Part shown: positions 57,099 through 64,000 of the stretch, piece by piece
Layout: every line of letters starts with the position of its first letter
How positions within the stretch are numbered: position 1 is the first letter of the stretch
Assembly (NCBI GenBank): GCA_041918175.1
Contig: JAYRWE010000129.1
Location: 62,001-126,000, forward strand
Source: JABWAN01 sp041918175
GTDB taxonomy: Bacteria > Zhuqueibacterota > Zhuqueibacteria > Zhuqueibacterales > Zhuqueibacteraceae
Length of the DNA stretch: 64,000 bases
Direction: 5' to 3'
Notes under the pieces: model-generated
What the model saw: only the letters and a program-made list of their open reading frames with translations
Databases searched by the model: none
What the model was told of the DNA's origin: nothing
Program-made: the position numbers and the translations under genes

Positions 57099-57216
57099 GA
57101 CGTTTGTCTGTTTGAGAAAGGCATTGTTTTTCTGCCGCGATTTTCTAGATTAGCGCCCTACAATTTTTGGCAACAATCACCTAGACATTGGCTGAGAACG
57201 AAAGCGGAGACGGTGC

Positions 57217-57618
57217 ATGGCCTTTAAAGATCCGAAGTACGATAAACCGATTCAGCTTCGCAAGACACGTCGTCCCAAGCAACTCGCGGTGATCAATCAA
57301 AGTGGCTGCACGGGTTGCATGGTGTGCATTGATTTTTGCCCGGCGGATTGCATTCTTATCGTGCCCGGCCCCGACCCGTCCACGCCGACGGTGCATAAAC
57401 TTGTCGAGGTCGATTTGCCGCGCTGCATCGGTTGCACGCTCTGCGCGAAGTATTGCCCGTGGGAAACGATTTCGATGTTGGACTTCGACGACGGTTATAA
57501 AAAAGCGGAAGAATGGACCATTCGCACGGTGCTAGGTGAAATCATCGAACCAGTTCCGGCCGCGGTACCAACTGCGCCCCGCGCCCCCGCACGCCAGCCG
57601 GCTCACGCCGCAGCTTAG
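57217..57618 (+). CDS. Ferredoxin, two [4Fe-4S] clusters
   Basis: A 133-residue protein with two cluster motifs, CTGCMVCIDFCP and CIGCTLCAKYCP, so two [4Fe-4S] clusters. Residues 1-28 are a basic N-terminus, and an Ala/Pro-rich tail ends the protein. It resembles the small ferredoxins that pass electrons to or from oxidoreductases, and NuoI-like subunits. The ATG at 57217 follows GGAGA. The next frame, DUF309, starts inside the last 83 bases. Confidence 0.87.
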   Translation: MAFKDPKYDKPIQLRKTRRPKQLAVINQSGCTGCMVCIDFCPADCILIVPGPDPSTPTVHKLVEVDLPRCIGCTLCAKYCPWETISMLDFDDGYKKAEEWTIRTVLGEIIEPVPAAVPTAPRAPARQPAHAAA

Positions 57619-57994
57619 CGCGGAAGATCACGACGATTTGAGCACAGGCCTCGCGCTTTTTAATGCGGGTGAATTTTGGGAGGCGCATGAAGCGTGGGAG
57701 CGAATTTGGAGACGCCACGCCGAGCCGTGGCGTTTTTTTATTCAAGGCTTGATTCAAGCCGCGGCCGGACATCATCAAATGCGGCGCGGCATTCATCACG
57801 GCACGGTGAAGCATTTGAAGAACGCGCTTGCCAAGCTCGAAGTTGCGCCCGCGGATTTTGCGGGATTGGCACTGGAAGCGTTTCGCGTTGAGTTGCGCAA
57901 GCTCGTCGCGCAATTTGAAGACATGTCGCCGGAAGAATTTCAGGATTATAAAAATGTCGAGGCTGCGACTCTGAATTGGAATGTTGCGGCGTAA
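57536..57994 (+). CDS. DUF309-family protein
   Basis: A 152-residue protein. Residues about 35-140 carry the DUF309 pattern GLALFNAGEFWEAHEAWERIW, then FIQGLIQAAAGHHQM and KHLKNALAKLE, a helical bundle with conserved Glu and His residues. Function unknown; family members are small cytosolic proteins in many bacteria. The ATG at 57536 overlaps the ferredoxin gene by 83 bases, which is long; residues 1-30 are Arg/Pro-rich and may not be translated, so the real start may lie later (for example a TTG or GTG). Linked translation with the ferredoxin is possible. Confidence 0.75.
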   Translation: MKSSNQFRPRYQLRPAPPHASRLTPQLSAEDHDDLSTGLALFNAGEFWEAHEAWERIWRRHAEPWRFFIQGLIQAAAGHHQMRRGIHHGTVKHLKNALAKLEVAPADFAGLALEAFRVELRKLVAQFEDMSPEEFQDYKNVEAATLNWNVAA

Positions 57995-58006
57995 GCAAAA
58001 CTTAAC

Positions 58007-58063
58007 GCAAAACGATTTCCGGAAAAACTATTCTTAAAATGGTTTTGCCGCAAATCGTTTTGC
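58007..58063. repeat. Palindromic repeat family G, copy 2
   Basis: GCAAAACGATTTCCGGAAAA and TTTTGCCGCAAATCGTTTTGC are inverted arms of about 25 bases. It lies between DUF309 and hrcA, upstream of the hrcA promoter. Confidence 0.8.
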
Positions 58064-58094
58064 TGAATCCCCCCAAATGCTGCGGAATTTTCGC

Positions 58095-58124
58095 TTGACA
58101 ATGCTGCGCAGGGCATAGTATCTT
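58095..58124 (+). promoter_or_regulatory. Candidate promoter of the hrcA-grpE-dnaJ operon
   Basis: TTGACA (58095-58100) is followed by TATCTT (58119-58124) 18 bases later, 49 bases before hrcA. No CIRCE element (TTAGCACTC, nine bases, GAGTGCTAA) is seen around it. Confidence 0.5.
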
Positions 58125-58173
58125 GCCGCGCTTTTTTGTAAAGCTGTTGCTACGATTGACTTAGAAATCACCG

Positions 58174-59247
58174 ATGAAACTGAATCCAACCGCTGAACCT
58201 CTTTCCGAACGCGAGCGCATGGTGTTGTCTTCGATTGTAGAAGACTTCGTGCGCAATGCCATTCCGGTGGGTTCGCGCGTGTTGTCCAAACGGCACGGCA
58301 TCAAACTTAGCCCGGCGACGATTCGCAATGTAATGGGCGATCTCGAAGAAATGGGCTACCTCACGCACCCCCACACTTCTGCCGGCCGCGTTCCCACGGA
58401 TAAAGGTTATCGTTTCTATGTCGATACGCTCATGGAAGTCGAAGCGCTTTCTGAGCAGGAGAAGAACGACATTCTGCAACAGTTTTTGCGCGTAACGAAG
58501 GAAGTCGATTCGATTCTCGATGCGGCTTCGCAAATGATCGCGCGCGTGTCGAGCCAGCTTGGCGTGGTGCTCTCTCCGCGTTTTTATCAAGGCGTGTTTG
58601 AAAAGATCGAGTTGGTGCCCATTGCCGAAAAAAAGGTTTTGATGGTGCTCTCGATCAAATCGGGTTTGGTGCGAACGATTCTGTTAAAAATGGAAGTCGA
58701 GGTTTCGCGCGAGGTGATGGAACGCACCGCGGCGATAATCAACGAGCGTTTACACGGTTTGAGTTTGAATGAAATCAAAAGCACGCTCGACAGTCGCTTG
58801 CGCGATCTCGTGGAGGTCGATCCCGGTTTGGTGAATGCCATCGCGAGTTCGGCGACGCCTTTGATCGACCAAATCGATCATCGCAATTTTCATTTCGGCG
58901 GCACGAACAACATCATGGTGCAGCCGGAGTTTTCCGATCATCGCAAGCTTTCCAACATGCTCAATCTTTTGGAAAGCAAGCAAATCGTCATTCGCTTATT
59001 CGAGCAAAGCGAGTCGCACGGCGAATTGACCATTGCCATCGGCGAAGAGAATCGCGATGAATTGATCAAATACTGCAGCTTGATCACCACTTCCTATCAT
59101 CTCGGCGGCGTCACCGGCACTTTGGGCGTAATTGGGCCGACGCGCATGCACTATCCCAAAGTTATCGCGTTGGTCGATTTTATGGCGAAAGTTTTGACCG
59201 AAGTGCTGGAAGAAAGCGTCGGCGGCGCGGTTTCTAAAAACAATTAG
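58174..59247 (+). CDS. hrcA: Heat-inducible transcription repressor HrcA
   Basis: A 357-residue HrcA. Residues about 1-85 are a winged-helix domain (SERERMVLSSIVEDFVRNAI, LSPATIRNVMGDLEEMGYL, HTSAGRVPTDKGYRFYVD), followed by the GAF-like regulatory domain (LVRTILLKMEVEVSREVMER) and the conserved end (GVTGTLGVIGPTRMHYPKVI). HrcA normally represses stress operons through CIRCE operators. It heads a run with grpE and dnaJ. No CIRCE sequence is visible upstream here, so either the operator lies at other targets such as groESL or it is diverged. Confidence 0.94.
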   Translation: MKLNPTAEPLSERERMVLSSIVEDFVRNAIPVGSRVLSKRHGIKLSPATIRNVMGDLEEMGYLTHPHTSAGRVPTDKGYRFYVDTLMEVEALSEQEKNDILQQFLRVTKEVDSILDAASQMIARVSSQLGVVLSPRFYQGVFEKIELVPIAEKKVLMVLSIKSGLVRTILLKMEVEVSREVMERTAAIINERLHGLSLNEIKSTLDSRLRDLVEVDPGLVNAIASSATPLIDQIDHRNFHFGGTNNIMVQPEFSDHRKLSNMLNLLESKQIVIRLFEQSESHGELTIAIGEENRDELIKYCSLITTSYHLGGVTGTLGVIGPTRMHYPKVIALVDFMAKVLTEVLEESVGGAVSKNN

Positions 59248-59261
59248 ACGAGGATACGATT

Positions 59262-60074
59262 TTGGCAATGACCGAGGTGAAGCCTGATCAAACGGCCGAG
59301 GACGGCCCATCCGTGGCAGCGCAAGAATTGGCGATGATCGAAAACGAAGCGGCGACGGCTCTTGTGGAAGAAACGCAGACTGCTTCTGACGCAGCGGCAG
59401 TGCAAGCAGAGTCGCCCACGGAGCAAACCAACGGCAAGTTGACGGATACACCGCATGCCGAAGAAGGTGTGAACGGCGTTTTGGGTGCGCATGAGTTGGA
59501 GGCGCAAGCCGAAGCCGAAGCCGCGCTTAACGCTCCGGCTGAAGACGGCGCAGAAGAACACGACGCTGAAAAGCCCAAAGGTTTTTTTCGTCGCCGCGTT
59601 CAGAATCAAGAAGCAAAAAAACTCAAAGCAGAGAATGAAAAACTCGCGGTGGAAGCGGAATTGTACCGCGAACGCTATCTGCGCGTCGCGGCGGAGATGG
59701 AAAATTTTCGCAAGCGCACGGATCGCGATTTCTACAGCCGAGTGCAAGCCGAGACCGGTCGCATACTTCTCGCCTTTCTGCCGCTCCTTGATGATTTGGA
59801 GCGTTGCGTGAATACTAAAGACGACGGGCGCGATTACGAAGCGTTGCTCCACGGCGTGCGCTTGATTCAACAAAACTTCGGAAAAATTTTGGGCGACCAC
59901 GGCGTCGCGCCGATGGCGGCCGCGGATAAAGAGTTCGATCCCAATTTGCATGAAGCGCTGACGGAAATGGCAAGCGAGGGCAAGGCCGCCGGGCTGGTGT
60001 TGGAAGAGCATGTGAAGGGCTATATGCTGCGCGACAAAGTATTGCGTCCCGCAAAAGTGATCGTGAGCAAATAA
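59262..60074 (+). CDS. grpE: GrpE nucleotide-exchange factor
   Basis: A 270-residue GrpE, longer than usual because of an acidic Ala/Glu-rich N-terminus (about 1-105). A coiled coil (about 115-160; RVQNQEAKKLKAENEKLAVE, RVAAEMENFRKRTDRDF) is followed by the beta domain (FDPNLHEALTEMASEGKAAG). It releases ADP from DnaK. The start is TTG at 59262 (LAMTEVK), as AGGA sits 7 bases upstream; the ATG two codons later is an alternative. It is 14 bases after hrcA. Confidence 0.9.
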   Translation: MAMTEVKPDQTAEDGPSVAAQELAMIENEAATALVEETQTASDAAAVQAESPTEQTNGKLTDTPHAEEGVNGVLGAHELEAQAEAEAALNAPAEDGAEEHDAEKPKGFFRRRVQNQEAKKLKAENEKLAVEAELYRERYLRVAAEMENFRKRTDRDFYSRVQAETGRILLAFLPLLDDLERCVNTKDDGRDYEALLHGVRLIQQNFGKILGDHGVAPMAAADKEFDPNLHEALTEMASEGKAAGLVLEEHVKGYMLRDKVLRPAKVIVSK

Positions 60075-60120
60075 CCGCGTCGATAATTCAAATAAGCTTC
60101 GCTGTTTGTTGTGAGAAAAT

Positions 60121-61260
60121 ATGGTCAAACGAGATTACTACGAAGTTTTAGGCGTTGAGCGTGGCGCTTCCGAGGAGGAGATTAAGAAAGCCTATCGCAA
60201 GCTGGCGATGCAGTATCATCCGGACCGCAACCCGGGCGATCATGCAGCCGAGGAGAAATTCAAAGAAGCGGCCGAAGCCTACGAAGTTTTGCGGGATGGC
60301 GACAAGCGCGCGCGTTATGATCGTTTCGGCCACGAAGCGTTGCGCAGCGGCCCCAGCTACAGTTCGGCGCGTGATTTTGAATTTGACCTGGCCGATGCGT
60401 TGCGCACGTTTATGTCCGAAGGCATTTTTAGCGATTTCTTCGGCGCGACGCGTGCGAGCCGGGCCGCGAGCGGCGGGCAGCAGCGCGGCAGCGATCTGCA
60501 AATTCGCCTCAAGCTCACGCTGGAAGAGATAGCGACGGGCGTCACCAAGAAGCTGAAGATCAAACATCACGTGCGTTGCAATACGTGCAGCGGCTCGGGC
60601 AGCCAGCCGGGCAGCGAGGCGGTGCGGTGCTCCGCATGCGGCGGCACGGGCGAGCGGCGCCAAGTCTCACGCTCGCTCTTCGGACAATTTATTAACGTCA
60701 CCGCGTGTCCGCAATGCAACGGTGAAGGCCGCATCATTCGCGACGTGTGTCGCGATTGCAAAGGCGAAGGCCGGCGCGAATCTGAAAAAATTTTGCAGGT
60801 CGAGATTCCCGCGGGCGTTTCCACGGGCAATTATCTCACGGTGCGCAATGAAGGCAATGCCGGGCCGCGCGGCGGCCCTCCAGGCGATGTGCTCGTGGTG
60901 ATCGAAGAAGCCGAGCACGAACAATTCGAGCGTCACGGGGATGACATTCTGTATGAGTTGCCGATCAGCATTGCGCAAGCGGCATTGGGCGACCGCGTCG
61001 AAGTGCCGACCATCGAAGGCCAAGCCATGCTCGAAATTGCCGCCGGCATTCAGTCCGGAAAAATTTTACGGATGCGCGGCAAAGGCATCGCGCATTTGAA
61101 CGGCTATGGCCGCGGCGATCAACTCGTGCGCGTGCATGTGTGGATTCCAAACAAGCCGGGATCGAAAGAGAAAGAACTCTTTCAACAATTGGCGCGCATG
61201 GAAGGCATTCGCCCGCCGCAGAACTGGCGCAGCATTTTACAAAAACAAAAAGAGAATTAG
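60121..61260 (+). CDS. dnaJ: Chaperone DnaJ
   Basis: A 379-residue type I DnaJ. The J domain spans residues 1-70 with the HPD motif (MQYHPDRNPGD). A Gly/Phe/Ser region follows, then a full zinc domain with four CxxCxGxG units (CNTCSGSG, CSACGGTG, CPQCNGEG, CRDCKGEG), and then the C-terminal substrate-binding domains. It delivers substrates to DnaK and stimulates its ATPase. dnaK is not in this window. Confidence 0.95.
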   Translation: MVKRDYYEVLGVERGASEEEIKKAYRKLAMQYHPDRNPGDHAAEEKFKEAAEAYEVLRDGDKRARYDRFGHEALRSGPSYSSARDFEFDLADALRTFMSEGIFSDFFGATRASRAASGGQQRGSDLQIRLKLTLEEIATGVTKKLKIKHHVRCNTCSGSGSQPGSEAVRCSACGGTGERRQVSRSLFGQFINVTACPQCNGEGRIIRDVCRDCKGEGRRESEKILQVEIPAGVSTGNYLTVRNEGNAGPRGGPPGDVLVVIEEAEHEQFERHGDDILYELPISIAQAALGDRVEVPTIEGQAMLEIAAGIQSGKILRMRGKGIAHLNGYGRGDQLVRVHVWIPNKPGSKEKELFQQLARMEGIRPPQNWRSILQKQKEN

Positions 61261-61278
61261 TTTGCAAGCGAGGCGGCT

Positions 61279-61695
61279 ATGTGGGGCTTCACGCGAGCAG
61301 AGCAACGCGCGATATTATTCTTGCTGGTGACGTTTGCCATCGGCAGCGCAGTTTTGTGGTATCGTCGCAGCTTGCCGCCTCCGCCGGTCGATCCTGCGTT
61401 GTTGGATAGCTTGCGCGTGCATACGCAGCACAGCGCTCCAGAGCCGCTTCCGCGCACTGAGCGCGATACTGTGAAAACGCAAACCAAGCAGTTGGTGAAG
61501 GGGCCGATCAACCTCAATTCGGCGACAATGGAAGATTTGATCGGTTTGCCGGGCGTTGGCGAAGTGCTGGCGAAACGTATTTGGGATTATCGCGCACAGC
61601 ACGGCAAGTTTTCACGGCTGGAAGATTTGGAGCAGGTTAAAGGCCTCGGTAAAAGCAAAGTGCAAGCGCTCAGAGAACATGTGGTCGTGCGGTAA
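61279..61695 (+). CDS. comEA: ComEA-like helix-hairpin-helix DNA-binding protein
   Basis: A 138-residue protein with one N-terminal membrane helix (about residues 10-28, AILFLLVTFAIGSAVLWY), a polar linker and two HhH motifs (about 77-135: INLNSATMEDLIGLPGVGEV, then FSRLEDLEQVKGLGKSKVQA). ComEA binds incoming DNA at the cell envelope during natural transformation. It follows dnaJ by 18 bases and precedes the pilus-type genes, which fits a competence link. Confidence 0.88.
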   Translation: MWGFTRAEQRAILFLLVTFAIGSAVLWYRRSLPPPPVDPALLDSLRVHTQHSAPEPLPRTERDTVKTQTKQLVKGPINLNSATMEDLIGLPGVGEVLAKRIWDYRAQHGKFSRLEDLEQVKGLGKSKVQALREHVVVR

Positions 61696-61806
61696 GGTTT
61701 GCGCCACACTGCCGCAAAAATTGTTAGGTGCGCTTCAGCAAATTTACAAGTCTGTCGGTACATGTTTTGTAATGTCTATCGGCGAGGCCGCTGCTGAAAT
61801 AAAATA

Positions 61807-61835
61807 TTGCGAAACTGCCAAGTATCGACTATCAT
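61807..61835 (+). promoter_or_regulatory. Candidate promoter of the pilM operon
   Basis: TTGCGA (61807-61812) and TATCAT (61830-61835) are 17 bases apart, 65 bases before pilM. Confidence 0.45.
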
Positions 61836-61900
61836 GTTTTGAGTTGCGCCAGTAGTGCGCAATGCCAGGTAGAAATAAAACGATGAGATCGGACTGAAGC

Positions 61901-62866
61901 ATGGCCAAGGATGTCGATGCCGGAATTATCGGTATCAGTATACGTGATACCGCCCTGCGAATGAGCGAGGCTGCACGTTCAAACGGCGAATACCAAATCA
62001 CTCATATTGCACAGGGACGTGTGCGAACACCATTCGTATTTTCCTCCCTGCAAGACTCCAGCCTGATTCACAAATACGCGGAAGACCTCAATCGGCTTTA
62101 TGAGACTTCCAACTTTCAAGCGCGCAAGGCGGTCTTTACGCTCGACTCCAGCATGGTGTTGATCAAACGCATTCCGGTCGATGTGAATTTAAAAGGCCAG
62201 CGTTTGAAAGATCACGTTTACTGGGAAGTGGAGCAATGCGTGATCAATCCGTTGGAAGAATACATCATTGATTTTGAGCACGTGCCGCCGGCCGAGGAGC
62301 AGGAGTTTGCGGAAGTCATCGTGGTCGTCGTGCGTCGCGCCGCGGTGGATTTTCTGAAGGCCGTTTTTAAGAATACGGATTTGCGTCTGGCGGCGATCGA
62401 AGTCGATGTCTTTGCCGCACATCGCGTTTTGCTTTCCAATTATGAAGCCATGCAAGACGCGTATACGGCTTTGATCGACGTGCGCAAAGACAACATGCAA
62501 TTTGCCGTGCTCAAGAACAAAGAGTTTTATTTGGCGCAAGAAGTCGATTATTCCTTGGAAGAGCAAGGCGCCATGTCCAATGCGGATGACGGATACCTGT
62601 CGCGGATTCTGTCGAAAGAGCTGCGACGCATCATCATCGACAACAAGATCGGCAAAAGCGTTGACGACATGCAGGCGGTGTTTATTTATGGCGAAAATAT
62701 CAACCCGCAGATCGTCACGGCCTTGCAGCAAATCCATCGCATTCGCATCGAATTGGCGAATCCGTTTCGCCGCGTCAAAATTGTGGATGAAACAATGGCG
62801 CCCGAAATTCAGGAACATCCGGAAGCCTTCGTTGTTTCCGTGGGTGCAGCAATCAAGAATCTCTAA
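61901..62866 (+). CDS. pilM: PilM-like type IV pilus assembly protein
   Basis: A 321-residue cytoplasmic actin-like protein, matching the PilM/competence-A family: an N-terminal GIIGISIRDTALRMSE strand, the region FTLDSSMVLIKRIPVDVNLK (subdomain 1B), YTALIDVRKDNMQFAVLKNK and a C-terminal subdomain ending AFVVSVGAAIKNL. PilM binds the short cytosolic tail of PilN and forms the inner platform of type IV pili. The sequence is diverged, so the call rests on overall pattern, its gene order and the next gene's start. Confidence 0.75.
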   Translation: MAKDVDAGIIGISIRDTALRMSEAARSNGEYQITHIAQGRVRTPFVFSSLQDSSLIHKYAEDLNRLYETSNFQARKAVFTLDSSMVLIKRIPVDVNLKGQRLKDHVYWEVEQCVINPLEEYIIDFEHVPPAEEQEFAEVIVVVVRRAAVDFLKAVFKNTDLRLAAIEVDVFAAHRVLLSNYEAMQDAYTALIDVRKDNMQFAVLKNKEFYLAQEVDYSLEEQGAMSNADDGYLSRILSKELRRIIIDNKIGKSVDDMQAVFIYGENINPQIVTALQQIHRIRIELANPFRRVKIVDETMAPEIQEHPEAFVVSVGAAIKNL

Positions 62867-62899
62867 CCATTTTTAAATATCATCGCGTGGAGGCCGGTA

Positions 62900-63994
62900 A
62901 TGGTCGACATTAATTTATTGGGTGAGGACGAGAGCAGCGAGGACCGCGGACGCGAAGAGAGTTTCGCTAAAACGGTTAGCCTTGACGAGCCTTACAAAAA
63001 AGTGGAAGACGACGATCTCTCCTCTTTCACCAAGCAAGAACCGCTCGGGTCCAAATCTTTTGCCCGAGAAACCGCGGCGCCGGCTTTCTCGCGTCGCCCC
63101 GCGGAGCCGTATGGTAGCGGCAGCGAGGGTTCTTCCCGCACGAAAGCTTACTTCATCGTGTTGGGTTTGATTCTCATGGCGCTCACGGCCGTCTTCTTCC
63201 TTTTCCCGCGTGATCGCAAAAAGACCGCCGATCTCACGGTAAATAATCCGCCCGTGGAAGAACAAACCCAAGAGCAGAACAACTTTCCGCCGGACACGTC
63301 TTTCACTTCGGGCACGGATATGCCGCCCGTTAGCGAGCAACCCAACACGACGACGGAAACGCCGACCACGACCACCGAACCCGATTTGAGTTCGACTTTA
63401 TCGCCGATGGAAAAGCAGCAGCTTTCTTCCGCCAAGCTGGCTTATACCACGGTGCGGGCATTGGCAAATTCGTTGAATGGCGCGAATGATTTTACGCTGA
63501 TCACGTATCACGGCAATCATCGTTTCTTTGCGGAGTTCCGTTCCAATTCCCAGCAAGAAGCCGGCAGCGTCGCCGAGTTGTTGCGCGGCAATGTCGGTGC
63601 GCTCAATGCTAAAACCGTTTCGCAATCTGACGGCACGGAAAGCGGCGGCATGAGCAAAGCGTTGGTGAAAGGTGAAATGGATCCGCAAGCCGGAAATATT
63701 ATTTTGACCGGCTCGCTCAACACCATGGGTGCGAATGATTTTGCCGAATGGTTGCAGCAACAAGGTGCGAGCAATCGGCTAACGCTCGTGCGTTTTTCCA
63801 CCGGATCGAGCAGTGGTGCCGGCGTTCCGATTCAGGCGCATTTCTCCGGCGCGAATAGCGACGTGATGGCTTTTTTGAGCGCTTTGGAAAATGCCAATGT
63901 GAATGTCACGATAAACAAAATCATCGTCAGTCCCTCGAATCGCAAATCCCTGAGCACGGATAATCTCGATCTCGTTTTACAGCTCGAAATGTAG
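62900..63994 (+). CDS. PilN-like type IV pilus inner-membrane protein
   Basis: A 364-residue protein. It begins MVDINLLGEDE, the motif by which PilN tails dock into PilM. A disordered, charged region (about 10-80), one membrane helix (about 83-103, AYFIVLGLILMALTAVFFLF), a Thr/Pro/Glu-rich linker (about 110-175) and a C-terminal domain (about 180-364) follow; the last part resembles the ferredoxin-like fold of PilN or PilO (LTLVRFSTGSSSGAG). The PilM motif lies about 70 residues before the membrane helix, much further than in usual PilN. GGAGG precedes the ATG. The next pilus gene (pilO or similar) would lie beyond the right edge. Confidence 0.7.
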   Translation: MVDINLLGEDESSEDRGREESFAKTVSLDEPYKKVEDDDLSSFTKQEPLGSKSFARETAAPAFSRRPAEPYGSGSEGSSRTKAYFIVLGLILMALTAVFFLFPRDRKKTADLTVNNPPVEEQTQEQNNFPPDTSFTSGTDMPPVSEQPNTTTETPTTTTEPDLSSTLSPMEKQQLSSAKLAYTTVRALANSLNGANDFTLITYHGNHRFFAEFRSNSQQEAGSVAELLRGNVGALNAKTVSQSDGTESGGMSKALVKGEMDPQAGNIILTGSLNTMGANDFAEWLQQQGASNRLTLVRFSTGSSSGAGVPIQAHFSGANSDVMAFLSALENANVNVTINKIIVSPSNRKSLSTDNLDLVLQLEM

Positions 63995-64000
63995 TTGAAC

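Noticed and set aside
58007..58063. CIRCE operator for hrcA
   Set aside because: The palindrome is of the GCAAAACGATTT type, shared with 22017-22074, and does not match TTAGCACTC/GAGTGCTAA.
1..64000. tRNA, rRNA or tmRNA genes
   Set aside because: No cloverleaf or conserved rRNA stretches were noticed on either strand; a covariance-model search would settle this.

Overview
The window is about 55% G+C and almost wholly bacterial chromosomal DNA. Several features point to a diderm of the Fibrobacteres-Chlorobi-Bacteroidetes (FCB) side of the tree: a TonB-dependent receptor with a carboxypeptidase-regulatory N-domain, exported proteins ending in FlgD-like/type IX sorting domains (18771-21281 and 30405-35510), a PorP-like barrel fused to OmpA domains, lipoproteins, and bacillithiol synthesis (bshA). 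Numerous families of palindromic intergenic repeats and the mix of genes resemble environmental genomes of candidate phyla such as KSB1/Calditrichota. That placement is an inference from gene style, not from a marker gene; no rRNA or tRNA gene was seen.

Layout. 1-9849: a possible toxin-antitoxin-like pair cut by the window edge, holB-PSP1(ricT), an EnvC-like murein hydrolase activator, a cyclic-nucleotide-binding protein, an AI-2E family exporter, an addiction module with a frameshifted toxin, a cupredoxin-like exported protein, a decayed Rpn-type nuclease and bshA. 10196-21993: a lipoprotein, a TonB receptor, a 7-helix membrane protein, a P-loop NTPase plus TPR pair, a ribbon-helix-helix protein, a sugar-dehydrogenase/diheme cytochrome fusion and a lipoprotein. 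22086-29451: GH127 arabinofuranosidase, an AAA ATPase with a C-terminal nuclease-like domain, a sodium:solute symporter with a 44-residue membrane partner, and a nucleotide-sugar dehydrogenase. 30405-38575: a 1701-residue VWA/DUF11 surface protein translationally coupled to a PorP/OmpA fusion.

38638-64000 is mostly housekeeping: fused pabBC, a hisD homologue with an altered catalytic residue, a DUF6516 pair, a nucleoside-salvage run (cdd-udk-tdk-PNP-like-GroES-like), ssb, fbp, a GH57/DUF3536 protein, glycerate 2-kinase, pyk, an MgtE-type transporter, eno, a ferredoxin with DUF309, the hrcA-grpE-dnaJ stress operon with comEA, and the start of a type IV pilus locus (pilM, pilN-like) cut at the right edge. 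Lower glycolysis and gluconeogenesis enzymes (fbp, gck, pyk, eno) lie within 11 kb of each other but not in one operon.

Intergenic DNA is unusually rich in palindromes. I distinguish about a dozen kinds, some recurring (families A, B, C and G below) and some nested inside others. One copy lies inside the reading frame of the PorP/OmpA gene, just upstream of its signal-peptide core. The best candidates for something new are the coupled VWA-DUF11/PorP-OmpA pair, the split STAND-like NTPase/TPR pair, and the PNP-like and HisD-like proteins that have lost canonical catalytic residues.
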